Assembly: GCA_002410065.1 (NCBI GenBank)
Contig: DHQB01000025.1
Coordinates: 47,824 to 111,823, forward strand
DNA: 64,000 nt
Source of the DNA: Bacteroidales bacterium UBA5349
GTDB lineage: Bacteria > Bacteroidota > Bacteroidia > Bacteroidales > Tenuifilaceae
Reading direction: 5' to 3'
Made by a program: the position numbers and the translations under genes. Positions 46,301 to 54,961 of this stretch are shown here, piece after piece. The notes beneath the pieces are model-generated. The model worked only from the letters and a program-made list of their open reading frames with translations. It was not told where the DNA came from and did no database searches. Every line of letters starts with the position of its first letter. Position 1 is the first letter of the stretch.

Positions 46301-48426
46301 TCGAAAGAAATTTTCAACGATTTAGCTTTGCCCTAAGCAAACCCGAAGCAAAACATTTGGTATCGCCTTACAAAAAAATTATTGCAAAAAACAACCTTTC
46401 CATAACCGATATTGAGAATCAACCCCAAACGTTTAGCAGCAATATTACCCTTTATGTAAATAAAAACTTACTAGAATTTATCTTAATTTCACTTAATCAT
46501 CGTTTTAAAATTAAGCTAAAGAAACAGGCCGACGAACTATCCTATTGGGCCAATAGCAAGCTTTCTGATGCAAACAAAAACCTATCACAGATATTCACCA
46601 AACTTGCAACAGCCAATGAGTTGCCCGATACTTCTGAAATAACCCTAAAACTATCTGAACTTAAAAAAACTGAAGTACAGGAGCGTTTCGAAACTTTATT
46701 TAAGGATATCAATGGTTTAGTTGACGAATTACCTCAAAAAATGGAGGTTAACGATGATAGTTTTTTTGCACAGGTTGATGCAGGACTGTTCCCCCAAAGC
46801 GTTATTAGAACAATTGAACTAAGACAGAAAGCACAGCTATACATAGGGACTGAGTTAATTAGCAATGCACGAAACGCAATGGAAGAGCTATCGGACTCAT
46901 TTAAGGAGATAGCCACTAAACTTTCCGATAAGCTAAGGCTTACCCTTTTTAATATAGAGAATTCCCTTGCAAATGAGGAGGATAGAAAAAATACGAACCA
47001 GAATGAGATTAGAGCTGAGCTAGTCAATGGCCTAAAAAAAGAGATAGAAACAGAGCAGCTGCACGTTAAAAGACTACTTGAGAAGTTTGAGAACGAACTC
47101 AACGTTTTCCTAAAGCATTCGCTTGACCCATTGCACCAAATGGTGTACAGCAAGCAACCCGATGCTATGAGGCATAAAAAACGTGCAAAGGCTAAAAAAC
47201 AAACTCAATGGTTTGCAAAAAGAGTACTTAAAAATACTTCCAATTTTTTCAACAGACAATTTGTAAAAGCATTATACTCTCAAAGTGAAGGAATTATGCT
47301 TGCGCACAAACTCACCTCTTTCGAAACTGAATACAAGGTAAGCAACCAATCTATCCAAGAGATGATTGTTAAACTTTCGCCCAATGAATCTGTTGCCCGA
47401 AGCATACCATTTTACTATGTTAGCCTTTTCTCTGGCAGCACATCGCTTAGCAATGAACTTTGGATTGAAAGACCTCAGGAACAAGCAGAAGCACAGAGAA
47501 TAATTGAACGCTTTAAGGGAGGCTTTGCAGGTGCATTAATTATTACAGGCGACAGAAACTCGGGTAAAACAACTCTATCAAAGTATATCGCAAAAACATT
47601 ACTACCCAATCACAGCCTCCATAGTGTTAGACCCCCAAAAGGAGGCTCAACCTTTGAAAGCGATTTCTCAGAAGCACTTAGCATCTCGCTCAACATTGAA
47701 ACAGACCCAAGCCAATTCATTGCCTCATCTCCACAGAAAAGGGTTATTATTATTAACGACCTTGAACTATGGTGGACTAGGCACGAGAGTGGATTTGAAG
47801 TAATTCAAAAAATACTAACGCTAATTGAGCTACATAGCAAAAAAGTGCTTTTCATAATCAACTGCAGAGCAATATCTTATCAGTTAATAAATAGGCTAAT
47901 AAACATTGACAATTACGTAATGGGCCATATTAGCTGCGAACCATTTGATGCCAAGGAACTAAAAGAGCTTGTTATCATCAGGCATCAGACAGGCGGGCTA
48001 AGGTTTGTGCTAAACAACAAGAGTGAAGAGTCGTTAAGCGAATGGAACTACGCCAAACTTTTTAATCGTTACTTTAACCTTAGTGGGGGTAATCCGGGCT
48101 ACACACTGCAAAGCTGGTTAGCCAATATATCCAAGGTTGTTGGTAAAACAATATACATTAGCCCTCCAACAATACCCAATCTATCACATTTAGATGGCAT
48201 TAGCGATGATCTTTGGATGGTAATTCTGCAAATAGCACTTCACCGCAGATGCACTCCTACTCGCTTATCGATAATACTAAGACAGTCGGAAAAAGAAACC
48301 CGTTTACTGTTAACTGAAATGCTGCGCTCAGGCTTAGTCGAAGAGCGATTTACCAATGTTTTCGCACTAAATCCAATACTTGAACCTTTCTTGCTGAATA
48401 AAATGCGAGAAAAAGGGCTATGCTAA
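43303..48426 (+). CDS. SLC12-type cation-chloride cotransporter fused to coiled coil, P-loop NTPase and winged helix
   Basis: Residues 1-410 are a 12-helix APC-fold transporter of the SLC12 (NKCC/KCC) group: FTPSILTILGVIMYLRLPWI, TGGTYYMISRSLG, FFPAVQGFEAGVSMSGDL, SSAFGGLLGAPRILQ. Residues about 430-720 match the SLC12 cytosolic domain (NWRPNIILFSGG, VYGFTGFEPNTILLGLP, IDLWWHGNSRNLNFGLSLLKY). Then come about 680 charged residues, mostly helical or coiled coil. From about 1395 there is a P-loop NTPase: Walker A GDRNSGKTT at 1416-1424, Walker B-like RVIIINDLELWW around Asp1486, and INCRAIS as a sensor-1 candidate. The last about 80 residues look like a winged helix (RCTPTRLSIILRQ, LLTEMLRSGLVEERF). 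Typical SLC12 proteins stop near residue 700-1100 and have no NTPase. The whole is one open frame of 1707 codons. Confidence 0.88.
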   Translation: MSAKGNKFGAFKGVFTPSILTILGVIMYLRLPWIIGQAGLWATLGIILVAHIISVTTGLSVASIATDKKVETGGTYYMISRSLGLPIGGTLGLALFVGLSFSISLYIIGFSETLLTAFGLEVTLNTIRLTGAITLLVVTIVSFISTNLALKTQFLILGIMVLSIASILLGQHEFVPKTPLSGSAVNSLPWIALFAIFFPAVQGFEAGVSMSGDLANPKKAIPIGTISAILVGFVVYIGLVFFFSYTVERDALLNDSSVLLNISLYSPLVIAGIWGATLSSAFGGLLGAPRILQATAMDRITPKVFAKGVGAGNEPRNALLLTFVIALAGIMIGDLNVIARVVSTFFIITYGFLNLTCALENWAGTDFRPSFRIPAWISVIGSIACFVIMIQLDLPAMIGATIILGAIYLLLKRKELRLQSGDTWGGFWSSLVKYGLFKLSASEQRNQRNWRPNIILFSGGAAARPHLIDMGRTLVGKQGVFTNFELIERKSDDTLFEKTAKPSIEVDQNGKKVITRRHVCKNIYEGIEMIARVYGFTGFEPNTILLGLPKQEKKISDFLSAVKTINNLDYNIVIHNKVTNPNLQKIKSIDLWWHGNSRNLNFGLSLLKYISTDGYWRGANIRLLVINYNTAKTDSIYSLLNQAIDNERLIASVKVINNATEKLSELDIIKSESVNSNLAILELSTSTFADRAHWAGYINQIAGLPFTTLTIEASNGFELINAGTQPKKEEQTKELLSTTPLIEKIKLPEKEILAEIVRTAASKHEVLTINLNKNSAQYAQKQLIEYTDELKGITNKLFSSLKRIKTEDEKISKSTLISKAISEFTFQAKTKVLNFRDETLTDIAKALNVSQKVYIEYVDKHILSLPDKLNVNFNRSEFKTRKNDPLGIRLFKAHYRTKGALLGWPISIRLDIRDAAELFLKQTRIEAINEYFEQIGLSTFRYISNTRKNLVELTKIIESESIEGLNLNEIKDNTNQTFIDSIEEFETINNRISNNLNADLERNFQRFSFALSKPEAKHLVSPYKKIIAKNNLSITDIENQPQTFSSNITLYVNKNLLEFILISLNHRFKIKLKKQADELSYWANSKLSDANKNLSQIFTKLATANELPDTSEITLKLSELKKTEVQERFETLFKDINGLVDELPQKMEVNDDSFFAQVDAGLFPQSVIRTIELRQKAQLYIGTELISNARNAMEELSDSFKEIATKLSDKLRLTLFNIENSLANEEDRKNTNQNEIRAELVNGLKKEIETEQLHVKRLLEKFENELNVFLKHSLDPLHQMVYSKQPDAMRHKKRAKAKKQTQWFAKRVLKNTSNFFNRQFVKALYSQSEGIMLAHKLTSFETEYKVSNQSIQEMIVKLSPNESVARSIPFYYVSLFSGSTSLSNELWIERPQEQAEAQRIIERFKGGFAGALIITGDRNSGKTTLSKYIAKTLLPNHSLHSVRPPKGGSTFESDFSEALSISLNIETDPSQFIASSPQKRVIIINDLELWWTRHESGFEVIQKILTLIELHSKKVLFIINCRAISYQLINRLINIDNYVMGHISCEPFDAKELKELVIIRHQTGGLRFVLNNKSEESLSEWNYAKLFNRYFNLSGGNPGYTLQSWLANISKVVGKTIYISPPTIPNLSHLDGISDDLWMVILQIALHRRCTPTRLSIILRQSEKETRLLLTEMLRSGLVEERFTNVFALNPILEPFLLNKMREKGLC

Positions 48427-48456
48427 TTGATGATGAACAAATAATTCTGAAATACT

Positions 48457-49182
48457 ATGATAATTACACTATACTACCTTGTTTTTGCCATTGCCCTTTT
48501 TATAATGCTTCGCATAGCATCGCGAATCGCCAAAAGGGTTACAACAAGTAAGAGATATCATATAGCAGTCCTTAGAGGGTTTCCAATCGTCGAACTTGTA
48601 GTTTGGGCAGCATACATCCTTTGGATAATTAACCATGCATTTGGTAACTCAGAGTACATTACACTTGCAACCGCTTTAGTTCTAATCATATTCTTACTCA
48701 TTATCAGCTGGTACTTTCTACGCGATTTTATTGCTGGCATAATTCTTAAAACCGAGTTCCCCTTTGAAATAAACCAACGAATTTCCACCAACCGCAACGA
48801 TGGTTCAATTAAAAAGTTGGGTTATCGTTCGCTTGAGCTGGAAAAAGACAACGGCGACATTGTAAAAGTACCGTATAGCCAAATTGCATCAGCCTCAATT
48901 CATCTACAAAACATGGAGGATAGCCTTAGAGGCCATGAAACACTCATTAAGGCTAGTGCAAAGATCCCTGTTCAAACAGCGAAAGAACTGATTGCTAAAG
49001 AATTACTACTTACCCCATGGGCAGCCATAAATCAAACCCCATCCATTAGGGTTATTGAGCAAAGCGATGAAGTTAATACCTATAGCGTTCACTTTCACTC
49101 CGTATCGTCAAAACATGCAGCAAGCATAAGTCAACATCTTAAAACCGCTTTTGATAGCAAAAAGGATGAATACAAGAGTTGA
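48457..49182 (+). CDS. MscS-like mechanosensitive channel domain protein
   Basis: A 241-residue protein with three or four membrane helices in the first 90 residues, the last of which leads into RDFIAGIILKTEFPFEINQRI, equivalent to the MscS pore helix exit and beta domain. Residues about 100-155 form the MscS beta domain (IKKLGYRSLELEKDNGDIVKVPYSQI), and residues about 165-235 are an alpha/beta vestibule (AKIPVQTAKELIAKELL). The glycine/alanine pattern of the MscS pore is only partly kept. It starts 30 nt after the SLC12-NTPase gene and is likely co-transcribed. MscS channels release solutes at low external osmolarity, so a joint ion/volume function is proposed. Confidence 0.75.
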   Translation: MIITLYYLVFAIALFIMLRIASRIAKRVTTSKRYHIAVLRGFPIVELVVWAAYILWIINHAFGNSEYITLATALVLIIFLLIISWYFLRDFIAGIILKTEFPFEINQRISTNRNDGSIKKLGYRSLELEKDNGDIVKVPYSQIASASIHLQNMEDSLRGHETLIKASAKIPVQTAKELIAKELLLTPWAAINQTPSIRVIEQSDEVNTYSVHFHSVSSKHAASISQHLKTAFDSKKDEYKS

Positions 49183-49267
49183 ACAGACAATGCTAAAGAT
49201 TCAACATTTTACAAACTCTAGTGTTATGCGTTTAGTAAAACAGATAACATCAACAACAAGTTAAAAG

Positions 49268-50527
49268 ATGAGCAGAATAGAGATTCAACTCCCCGCCATG
49301 GGCGAAGGCATAATTGAGGCAACCATAACCCGATGGCTTGTTGCCATTGGTAACGAAGTAACCATAGATCAATCAATCGTTGAGATAGCTACCGATAAGG
49401 TTGACTCAGAAATACCATCACCCGTTAATGGCAGGATAAAGGAACTTCTGTTTAGCGAAGGCGAAACTCCCCAAGTGGGCCAGGTTATTGCAATAATTGA
49501 GGCTGAGGGACAGGACACACAGAAAACTGACAATAACCAGGAGAAACCTAAGCCCGAAACAGGGACAAAAATCGTAAAAGAAGTAATTGAGCATAAGGAA
49601 GAGGCAAAAACAGTTGAGCCCAACAATGGTCCAAAAAGCACAATTCATCTCAGTCCATTAGTTCGAACTATTGTTAAAAAGGAAGGTATTTCAGATGATG
49701 AAATTGGCAGAGTTCAAGGTACCGGAGTGAATGGAAGAATTACCCGTAATGATATTTTGGCATACGTTGAAAAGAGAAACTCTATTACCGAGAAGCCAAA
49801 AGCTCCAAAACCCATAGACATTGACATATCTACTGGAGATGTTGAGATTATTCATATGGATCGCATGCGTAAGCTTATTGCCGAGCACATGGTAATGTCA
49901 AAGCAAACATCAGCACACGTTACCTCTTTTATTGAGGCTGATGTAACAAACCTTATGGCTTGGCGAAATAGCGAAAAAGAATCCTTCCTAAAACGCGAAG
50001 GGCAGAAACTTACGCTGACGCATCTTTTTGTTGAAGCAACTGTAAAGGCAATTAAGCAATATCCAATCATTAACTCTTCTGTTGATAATGATAAAATTAT
50101 TGTTCGAAAGAACATTGGTATTGGGATTGCCACCGCATTACCCAACGGCAACCTAATAGTTCCGGTTGTTGCTAATGCCGATAAGCTTAATCTGTCAGGA
50201 ATTGTCGAAAAGGTTAATGACCTTGCCCAAAGGGCTCGCAACAACAAACTTCAGCCAAACGAAATACAAGGCGGAACGTTCACCATTACAAACCTTGGGA
50301 TGTTTGATACGCTAAGCGGAACACCAATAATTAACCAACCCCAAGTTGCAATACTTGCCATTGGAGCCATAAAAAAACGGGTAGTTGTTATTGAATCCGA
50401 AAATGGTGACACTATCGGAATTCGTCAAATTGCTATTCTCTCACTCTCATACGACCACAGGGTTGTTGACGGTGCACTTGGTGGAATGTTCCTGAAAGCC
50501 GTTAAAGAAAATATTGAAAATCATTAA
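49268..50527 (+). CDS. 2-oxoacid dehydrogenase E2, lipoyl acyltransferase
   Basis: The E2 core of a 2-oxoacid dehydrogenase complex moves the acyl group from lipoate to CoA. The 419-residue protein has one lipoyl domain (1-80) with the lipoylated Lys44 in ATDKVDSEI, a linker rich in Glu, Lys and Pro (about 85-120), the peripheral-subunit-binding domain (about 123-160: LSPLVRTIVKKEGI, GTGVNGRITRNDIL) and the catalytic domain (about 190-419) with His397 in the DHRVVDG motif. The set suits the fused E1 at 28725-31145; substrate class is probably branched-chain or pyruvate. No E3 gene is in the window. Confidence 0.93.
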   Translation: MSRIEIQLPAMGEGIIEATITRWLVAIGNEVTIDQSIVEIATDKVDSEIPSPVNGRIKELLFSEGETPQVGQVIAIIEAEGQDTQKTDNNQEKPKPETGTKIVKEVIEHKEEAKTVEPNNGPKSTIHLSPLVRTIVKKEGISDDEIGRVQGTGVNGRITRNDILAYVEKRNSITEKPKAPKPIDIDISTGDVEIIHMDRMRKLIAEHMVMSKQTSAHVTSFIEADVTNLMAWRNSEKESFLKREGQKLTLTHLFVEATVKAIKQYPIINSSVDNDKIIVRKNIGIGIATALPNGNLIVPVVANADKLNLSGIVEKVNDLAQRARNNKLQPNEIQGGTFTITNLGMFDTLSGTPIINQPQVAILAIGAIKKRVVVIESENGDTIGIRQIAILSLSYDHRVVDGALGGMFLKAVKENIENH

Positions 50528-50735
50528 TATTCCTTTTGCTCAAATTAGATAAAATGGGCAACTATGAACAAATGCATACCAAAATCCTTGATTTCAATGT
50601 TCATAAGCATCTTTTTCCCTTAAGATTCTTTGTCATAAGTATTAAATTTGTTTACTTTGATCTATAATTTGTACCTTTAAGCAAAGAAGAATACCAAGGA
50701 ACAGATTTTGCCTTTCAAATCTAAGCGGAATTTTA

Positions 50736-52133
50736 ATGAGGAGACTTCTATACACCATATTATTTTCTTGTATTGTATTCTCAACTTTCTCTCAGCGAAC
50801 TTCCTATTTTAGGAGGGTTTTTGTAGATGCAGAGTACTATTTGCTTTACGAAGATTTTAAAGAAGCTCTTCCGTTGTACCTAGAACTTCATGGTGCTTTC
50901 CCCGATAATGCCAATTTTGCCTACAGAATAGGCCTTTGCTACCTAAACATCCCTAACGAAAAACACAAAGCGATTCCTTTCTTCGAGCAGGCAAAGCAAA
51001 GCGTTACCAATTCGTATAAAGAAGGCTATTTTACTGAAACACAGGTTCCAAAGGAAATTTACCTACATTACGGTACAGCACTGCGCATTGCGAATGACTT
51101 TGAAAAAGCAATTGCAGCCTTCGAAAAGTACAGGGGTCTAATTATTGATGATGAAAAGGAGAATAAGCAGAAGGTAAGCCTTGAGCTTAAGGCAATTGCC
51201 TACGCCAAGGAACTTATGGAGAGTCCAATAAGCGTTAAGTTTACTTCAGCAGGGAAAAATATTAATGGCCGATTTGCCGAAATAAATCCTGTGGTATCGG
51301 CCGATAATCGAACAATGGTATATACTGCAGCCCAGCAGTTTTACAATGCAATACTCATTAGCACAAAACGTGCAGACGTTTGGACAAATCCAATTAATAT
51401 CAATAGCCAAATGTTTGCAGATGGAGAAATTGCCACAGTTGGGCTATCGGCCGATGGCACTAAACTCCTACTGTCCCGAAACGACAACGATATTTACAAC
51501 CTTTACACAAGTGTACTCGATACAGTAAAAAACACTTGGGGGATATTAACTAAATTACCAAAGGAGATTAATACGCGCAGCTGGGAGAATTATGGAACTT
51601 TTAGCCCAACTGGCGATACAATATATTATTCGAGTAACCAACCCGGAGGAATGGGTGGATTCGATATTTATATGTCAGTAAAAACTGCCGATGGATGGAC
51701 TATAGGCGCAAATCTAGGTGCGTCAGTAAACACGCCTTTAGATGAAATTGCCCCTACCCTTTCACACGATGGCAAAAAACTATTCTTCTCATCACTTGGG
51801 CATCAAACTATGGGGGGCTATGATATCTTTGTTTCAGAGTTACGAAACAGTAAATGGTCAAAACCTAAAAACATGGGTTACCCTCTAAATACTACAGATG
51901 ATGATGTTTTCTTTTATCCGATTGGCAACGGTTCAACTGGATACATTTCAAGGTCAATGCTCCAGAGTCAAGGTGATAACGACATCTATCTGGTTGAGTT
52001 TGCTAATAACCCCGAGAATCAGAATGGAAGCACTCAGAAAGCAAATGGTAAGGGCGATACTACATTAAGTATTGATAAATCGAATCAGCTAAAAACAAGT
52101 AGCCAAAAGCCCATACCCCTAGTTATCCGATAA
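50736..52133 (+). CDS. TPR/PD40 envelope protein 1 (short form)
   Basis: First of three paralogues. Signal peptide about 1-19 (IVFSTFSQR). Residues about 25-165 are TPR-like (AEYYLLYEDFKEALPLYLEL, FAYRIGLCYLNIPNEKHKAIPFFEQA). Residues about 180-425 are a PD40/WD40-like propeller (INGRFAEINPVVSADNRTMVYTA, YGTFSPTGDTIYYSSNQPGGMGGFDIYMS, APTLSHDGKKLFFSSLGHQTMGGYDIFVSE). It stops after the propeller with a Ser/Gln/Asn-rich tail and lacks the OmpA domain of its third neighbour. The TPR-propeller pair is the N-terminal half of the T9SS protein PorE/SprE group. Partner proteins in the periplasm are likely; function is inferred. Confidence 0.8.
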   Translation: MRRLLYTILFSCIVFSTFSQRTSYFRRVFVDAEYYLLYEDFKEALPLYLELHGAFPDNANFAYRIGLCYLNIPNEKHKAIPFFEQAKQSVTNSYKEGYFTETQVPKEIYLHYGTALRIANDFEKAIAAFEKYRGLIIDDEKENKQKVSLELKAIAYAKELMESPISVKFTSAGKNINGRFAEINPVVSADNRTMVYTAAQQFYNAILISTKRADVWTNPININSQMFADGEIATVGLSADGTKLLLSRNDNDIYNLYTSVLDTVKNTWGILTKLPKEINTRSWENYGTFSPTGDTIYYSSNQPGGMGGFDIYMSVKTADGWTIGANLGASVNTPLDEIAPTLSHDGKKLFFSSLGHQTMGGYDIFVSELRNSKWSKPKNMGYPLNTTDDDVFFYPIGNGSTGYISRSMLQSQGDNDIYLVEFANNPENQNGSTQKANGKGDTTLSIDKSNQLKTSSQKPIPLVIR

Positions 52134-52228
52134 TCCTAACTTTTATTCCGACTACTCAACCCAGAAACCTGCACATTCTTATTGAATAAAGTTGCAGAGA
52201 ACATAATACTCCATTTCAATATTTTAAT

Positions 52229-52236
52229 TATATTTG
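52229..52236 (+). promoter_or_regulatory. Possible -7 element of TPR/PD40 gene 2
   Basis: TATATTTG fits TAnnTTTG. It lies 16 nt before the ATG at 52252 and 31 nt before the ATG at 52267, favouring the latter as the start because it leaves room for a leader. No clear -33 box was found. Confidence 0.3.
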
Positions 52237-52266
52237 GTATTGTTTTAAAAAATGTGCTTAACAATC

Positions 52267-54702
52267 ATGAACTTACGCTACCTAATCACCCTAATTATAT
52301 CTGCCCATGTGTTTTTTGCCAGTTTTGGCCAAACACAACAGGATATCAACAATCTATTTAGAGATGCAAATGCATACTTCTACTTTGAGGATTACGAAGA
52401 GGCTTTAGCGCTCTACCTAGATATCTACGAAAGTTTTCCAAACAATCAGAATGTTGACTACCGAATTGGTATTTGCTATTTAAATATTGCCGATCAAAAA
52501 ACGAAGGCTATTACTTACCTTGAGCGGGCTATAAAGAATGCGTCTAACCGTTACAACGAGAACTCTATAAAAGAAACAAAAGCACCGTTAGAAGCCCACT
52601 TCTATCTTGGCAATGCCTACTATATTGCAAATAGGTTTAAAGAAGCAAAAAGTGCATTCGAGACCTATAAAAACAGCGTAAAGAATGAGCGTAAGTATAA
52701 TGTTGACTACCTTAACCATCAACTCGAAGGGCTGGAACGAGCTAAGACATTCAAAAATTATCCCGTTAACTTGCTGCGTAGCAACTTAGGAGAAACCATT
52801 AACAATAGGTTTCCTAATTTTAATCCAGTTATCTCTGGCGATGGCAAAACCATGGCATTTACAACTAAGGAAAGGTTTTATCAATCAATTAATATAAGTA
52901 AAAAGGTAAACGGTAAATGGGGAAAACCAACCAACATAACGTTGGATTTAGTGGTTAATGGAAACTGCTCTACACTCTCACTTAACAATGATGGCACTGA
53001 GCTTTACCTGTTTAAGGACGATAACCACGATGGGAACATTTATGTGTCGAATTTTAGCGATGACAAATGGACCCCCATGATAAAGCTAAACGAGAACATC
53101 AACACAGAATCATACGAAACACATGCTAGCATTTCGGCCGATGGATCAAAGCTATACTTTGCCAGCAATAGAGAGGGCGGATTTGGCGACTTAGACATCT
53201 ATGTTTCCCATAGGGACGAAACAGGTAATTGGGGTCCAGCCGTTAACCTTGGGAGGAACATTAACACACAGTTCAACGAAAATGCTCCATTCATTACTAC
53301 CGAGGATAATATTCTTTTCTTTTCATCCGATGGGCATAATACCATGGGCGGATATGATATATTCTTCTCACAGCTGCAAGCCGATAATTCATGGTCAACC
53401 CCAATAAATTTAGGCTACCCAATAAACACTACTGATGACGAAGTGTACTACCAACCTATTGATGATGGTGCAATGGGATTAACAGCCTTTTTCGACCCTA
53501 AAGGTTACGGCCAAACCGACATAGTTCAAATTGAGATATTTCTGCCTCGTTATAAGCGGAGCATTGTTTCCTCTAGCGATTTTTATGCTCGTAAATCTAC
53601 TTTACCCCCTAAAACCCTAATTATTGATACCGTAAATGTGGCTGGAGTTGCATTACTCGATCCTTCGCGTCCCGAACACATAAACTACCTTGCCAACGAT
53701 AGTAGGCACACACTGTTTTTTGAAGGAAAATCTTACGACCTGCAGGATCAATCAACGGTTAAATCACTTATAGCGGCACAATCAGACAAAGCAAAAGAGG
53801 CAAACAAAACTGATAAAGAGGATAAAGCAGAGAAGAAAATAGATGATGATAGGCTGAACGCTGCAAAACCAATCGCCAATATTGAACATAAAGAAGAAAA
53901 CGAAAATCCAATTGATATCACTTCGCTTTCCATAAAAAAGGATACAACACTTGCAAGTAGAACTATAGGAAGTAAGGTTTCTATAAATACTGAGGATACA
54001 GAAGCAAAAGATACAACAAAACTTACTGAATCCAGAATCAATCAAGTAGATGCTTTAGCAGCAGCGTCAAATACAGAACTTTTTGAAATTCTTTCGGCTC
54101 TTGCCAATGGCAAACTGAACCCCAAACTACTTGATGCCCTTAACCAAGACTGGAATTTACCCACAGAAATACTTAGGGTTAGGCTAATGCCCTTAGCTTC
54201 CCTTGCTGACTCCCTAAATCAGTCAACAGAGCTTACCCGAATTTTTGCCAGCTTATTGGATATTATTACTGCCAAAACGGTAGAGAGTTTGCCTCGACAA
54301 ACAAGGCAAATAGCACAATCAAGCCTCGACGAGGAGTTCTTTTTTAGGCTTCAAAACATTAAAAGGAAAGCAAGCCCCGACCTTGCTCTATTACTAGATG
54401 ACGCCATACTAACTCAACCAGATATTTCATCTTTTAAAACACTACTGGAGTATCTTTTAAACAAAAAAGCAGTTGCCTTTAAACCTTATATCAGTGAATT
54501 CCTTACCCTTATTGCCGAAGAGAGTATATACGGCTTTAATGCCCTATCGAAGAAACACAAGCAGGAAATCCACACAGCTCTCACTCAAAGGCATACACCA
54601 ATTTATGGAATTGTAATTTCATCCATTATAGCATTTTTAGGACTAATATTACTTCTCTTTGCACTTAAAAGATCAAGGAAAAGAAAAAGCAAAAAACTGT
54701 AA
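52267..54702 (+). CDS. TPR/PD40 envelope protein 2 with C-terminal membrane anchor
   Basis: I choose ATG 52267 (MNLRYLITLIIS), giving 811 residues with a signal peptide ending near FASFGQ. The TPR part (about 25-165) and propeller (about 180-430; SISADGSKLYFASNREGGFGDLDIYVS, FFSSDGHNTMGGYDIFFSQ) are paralogous to both neighbours. A low-complexity Lys/Asp/Glu segment (about 500-595) follows. A mostly helical domain (about 595-775) has no family I recognise. The end is one membrane helix (IYGIVISSIIAFLGLILLLF) and a basic tail (KRSRKRKSKKL). That arrangement should anchor the protein in the inner membrane with the propeller in the periplasm, unlike the third paralogue, which carries a peptidoglycan-binding domain. 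Confidence 0.8.
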   Translation: MNLRYLITLIISAHVFFASFGQTQQDINNLFRDANAYFYFEDYEEALALYLDIYESFPNNQNVDYRIGICYLNIADQKTKAITYLERAIKNASNRYNENSIKETKAPLEAHFYLGNAYYIANRFKEAKSAFETYKNSVKNERKYNVDYLNHQLEGLERAKTFKNYPVNLLRSNLGETINNRFPNFNPVISGDGKTMAFTTKERFYQSINISKKVNGKWGKPTNITLDLVVNGNCSTLSLNNDGTELYLFKDDNHDGNIYVSNFSDDKWTPMIKLNENINTESYETHASISADGSKLYFASNREGGFGDLDIYVSHRDETGNWGPAVNLGRNINTQFNENAPFITTEDNILFFSSDGHNTMGGYDIFFSQLQADNSWSTPINLGYPINTTDDEVYYQPIDDGAMGLTAFFDPKGYGQTDIVQIEIFLPRYKRSIVSSSDFYARKSTLPPKTLIIDTVNVAGVALLDPSRPEHINYLANDSRHTLFFEGKSYDLQDQSTVKSLIAAQSDKAKEANKTDKEDKAEKKIDDDRLNAAKPIANIEHKEENENPIDITSLSIKKDTTLASRTIGSKVSINTEDTEAKDTTKLTESRINQVDALAAASNTELFEILSALANGKLNPKLLDALNQDWNLPTEILRVRLMPLASLADSLNQSTELTRIFASLLDIITAKTVESLPRQTRQIAQSSLDEEFFFRLQNIKRKASPDLALLLDDAILTQPDISSFKTLLEYLLNKKAVAFKPYISEFLTLIAEESIYGFNALSKKHKQEIHTALTQRHTPIYGIVISSIIAFLGLILLLFALKRSRKRKSKKL

Positions 54703-54723
54703 GGTATTCGCTAGTTAATTTTG

Positions 54724-54763
54724 AAACATGGTACAGTTTAATTAAATTGTATCATGTTTTTTT
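54724..54763 (+). terminator. Rho-independent terminator after TPR/PD40 gene 2
   Basis: A long AT-rich stem (54724-54741 with 54742-54759, AAACATGGTACAGTTTAA, with a few G-T pairs) is followed by a run of T. The rest of the 259-nt gap to the next gene shows nothing else. Confidence 0.75.
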
Positions 54764-54961
54764 ATTCCATACCCCTCAAAAGCTCAAGGAATAATGCTTC
54801 TTGTTGATTCTGGATTGATAAGGAGAAAAGTAGTCCACTTTTATTGGCTAAAACATAATTTTTTATCCTATTTTTGCTATTGTACCATTAAACTGCGTTT
54901 ATAAAAAGCAATAACATAAACACGCGCACCATAAGCACTCTAACCCTATATCCTTTGTAAT

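Noticed and set aside
46734..47153. Antisense frame of 139 codons inside the SLC12-NTPase gene
   Set aside because: Its run of Ser and Leu reflects the complementary strand of a coiled-coil coding region; there is no independent support.
43303..48426. Sequencing error joining a separate transporter and ATPase gene
   Set aside because: The frame is open without interruption for 1707 codons, codon use looks uniform, and there is no ribosome-binding or start context before the NTPase part.
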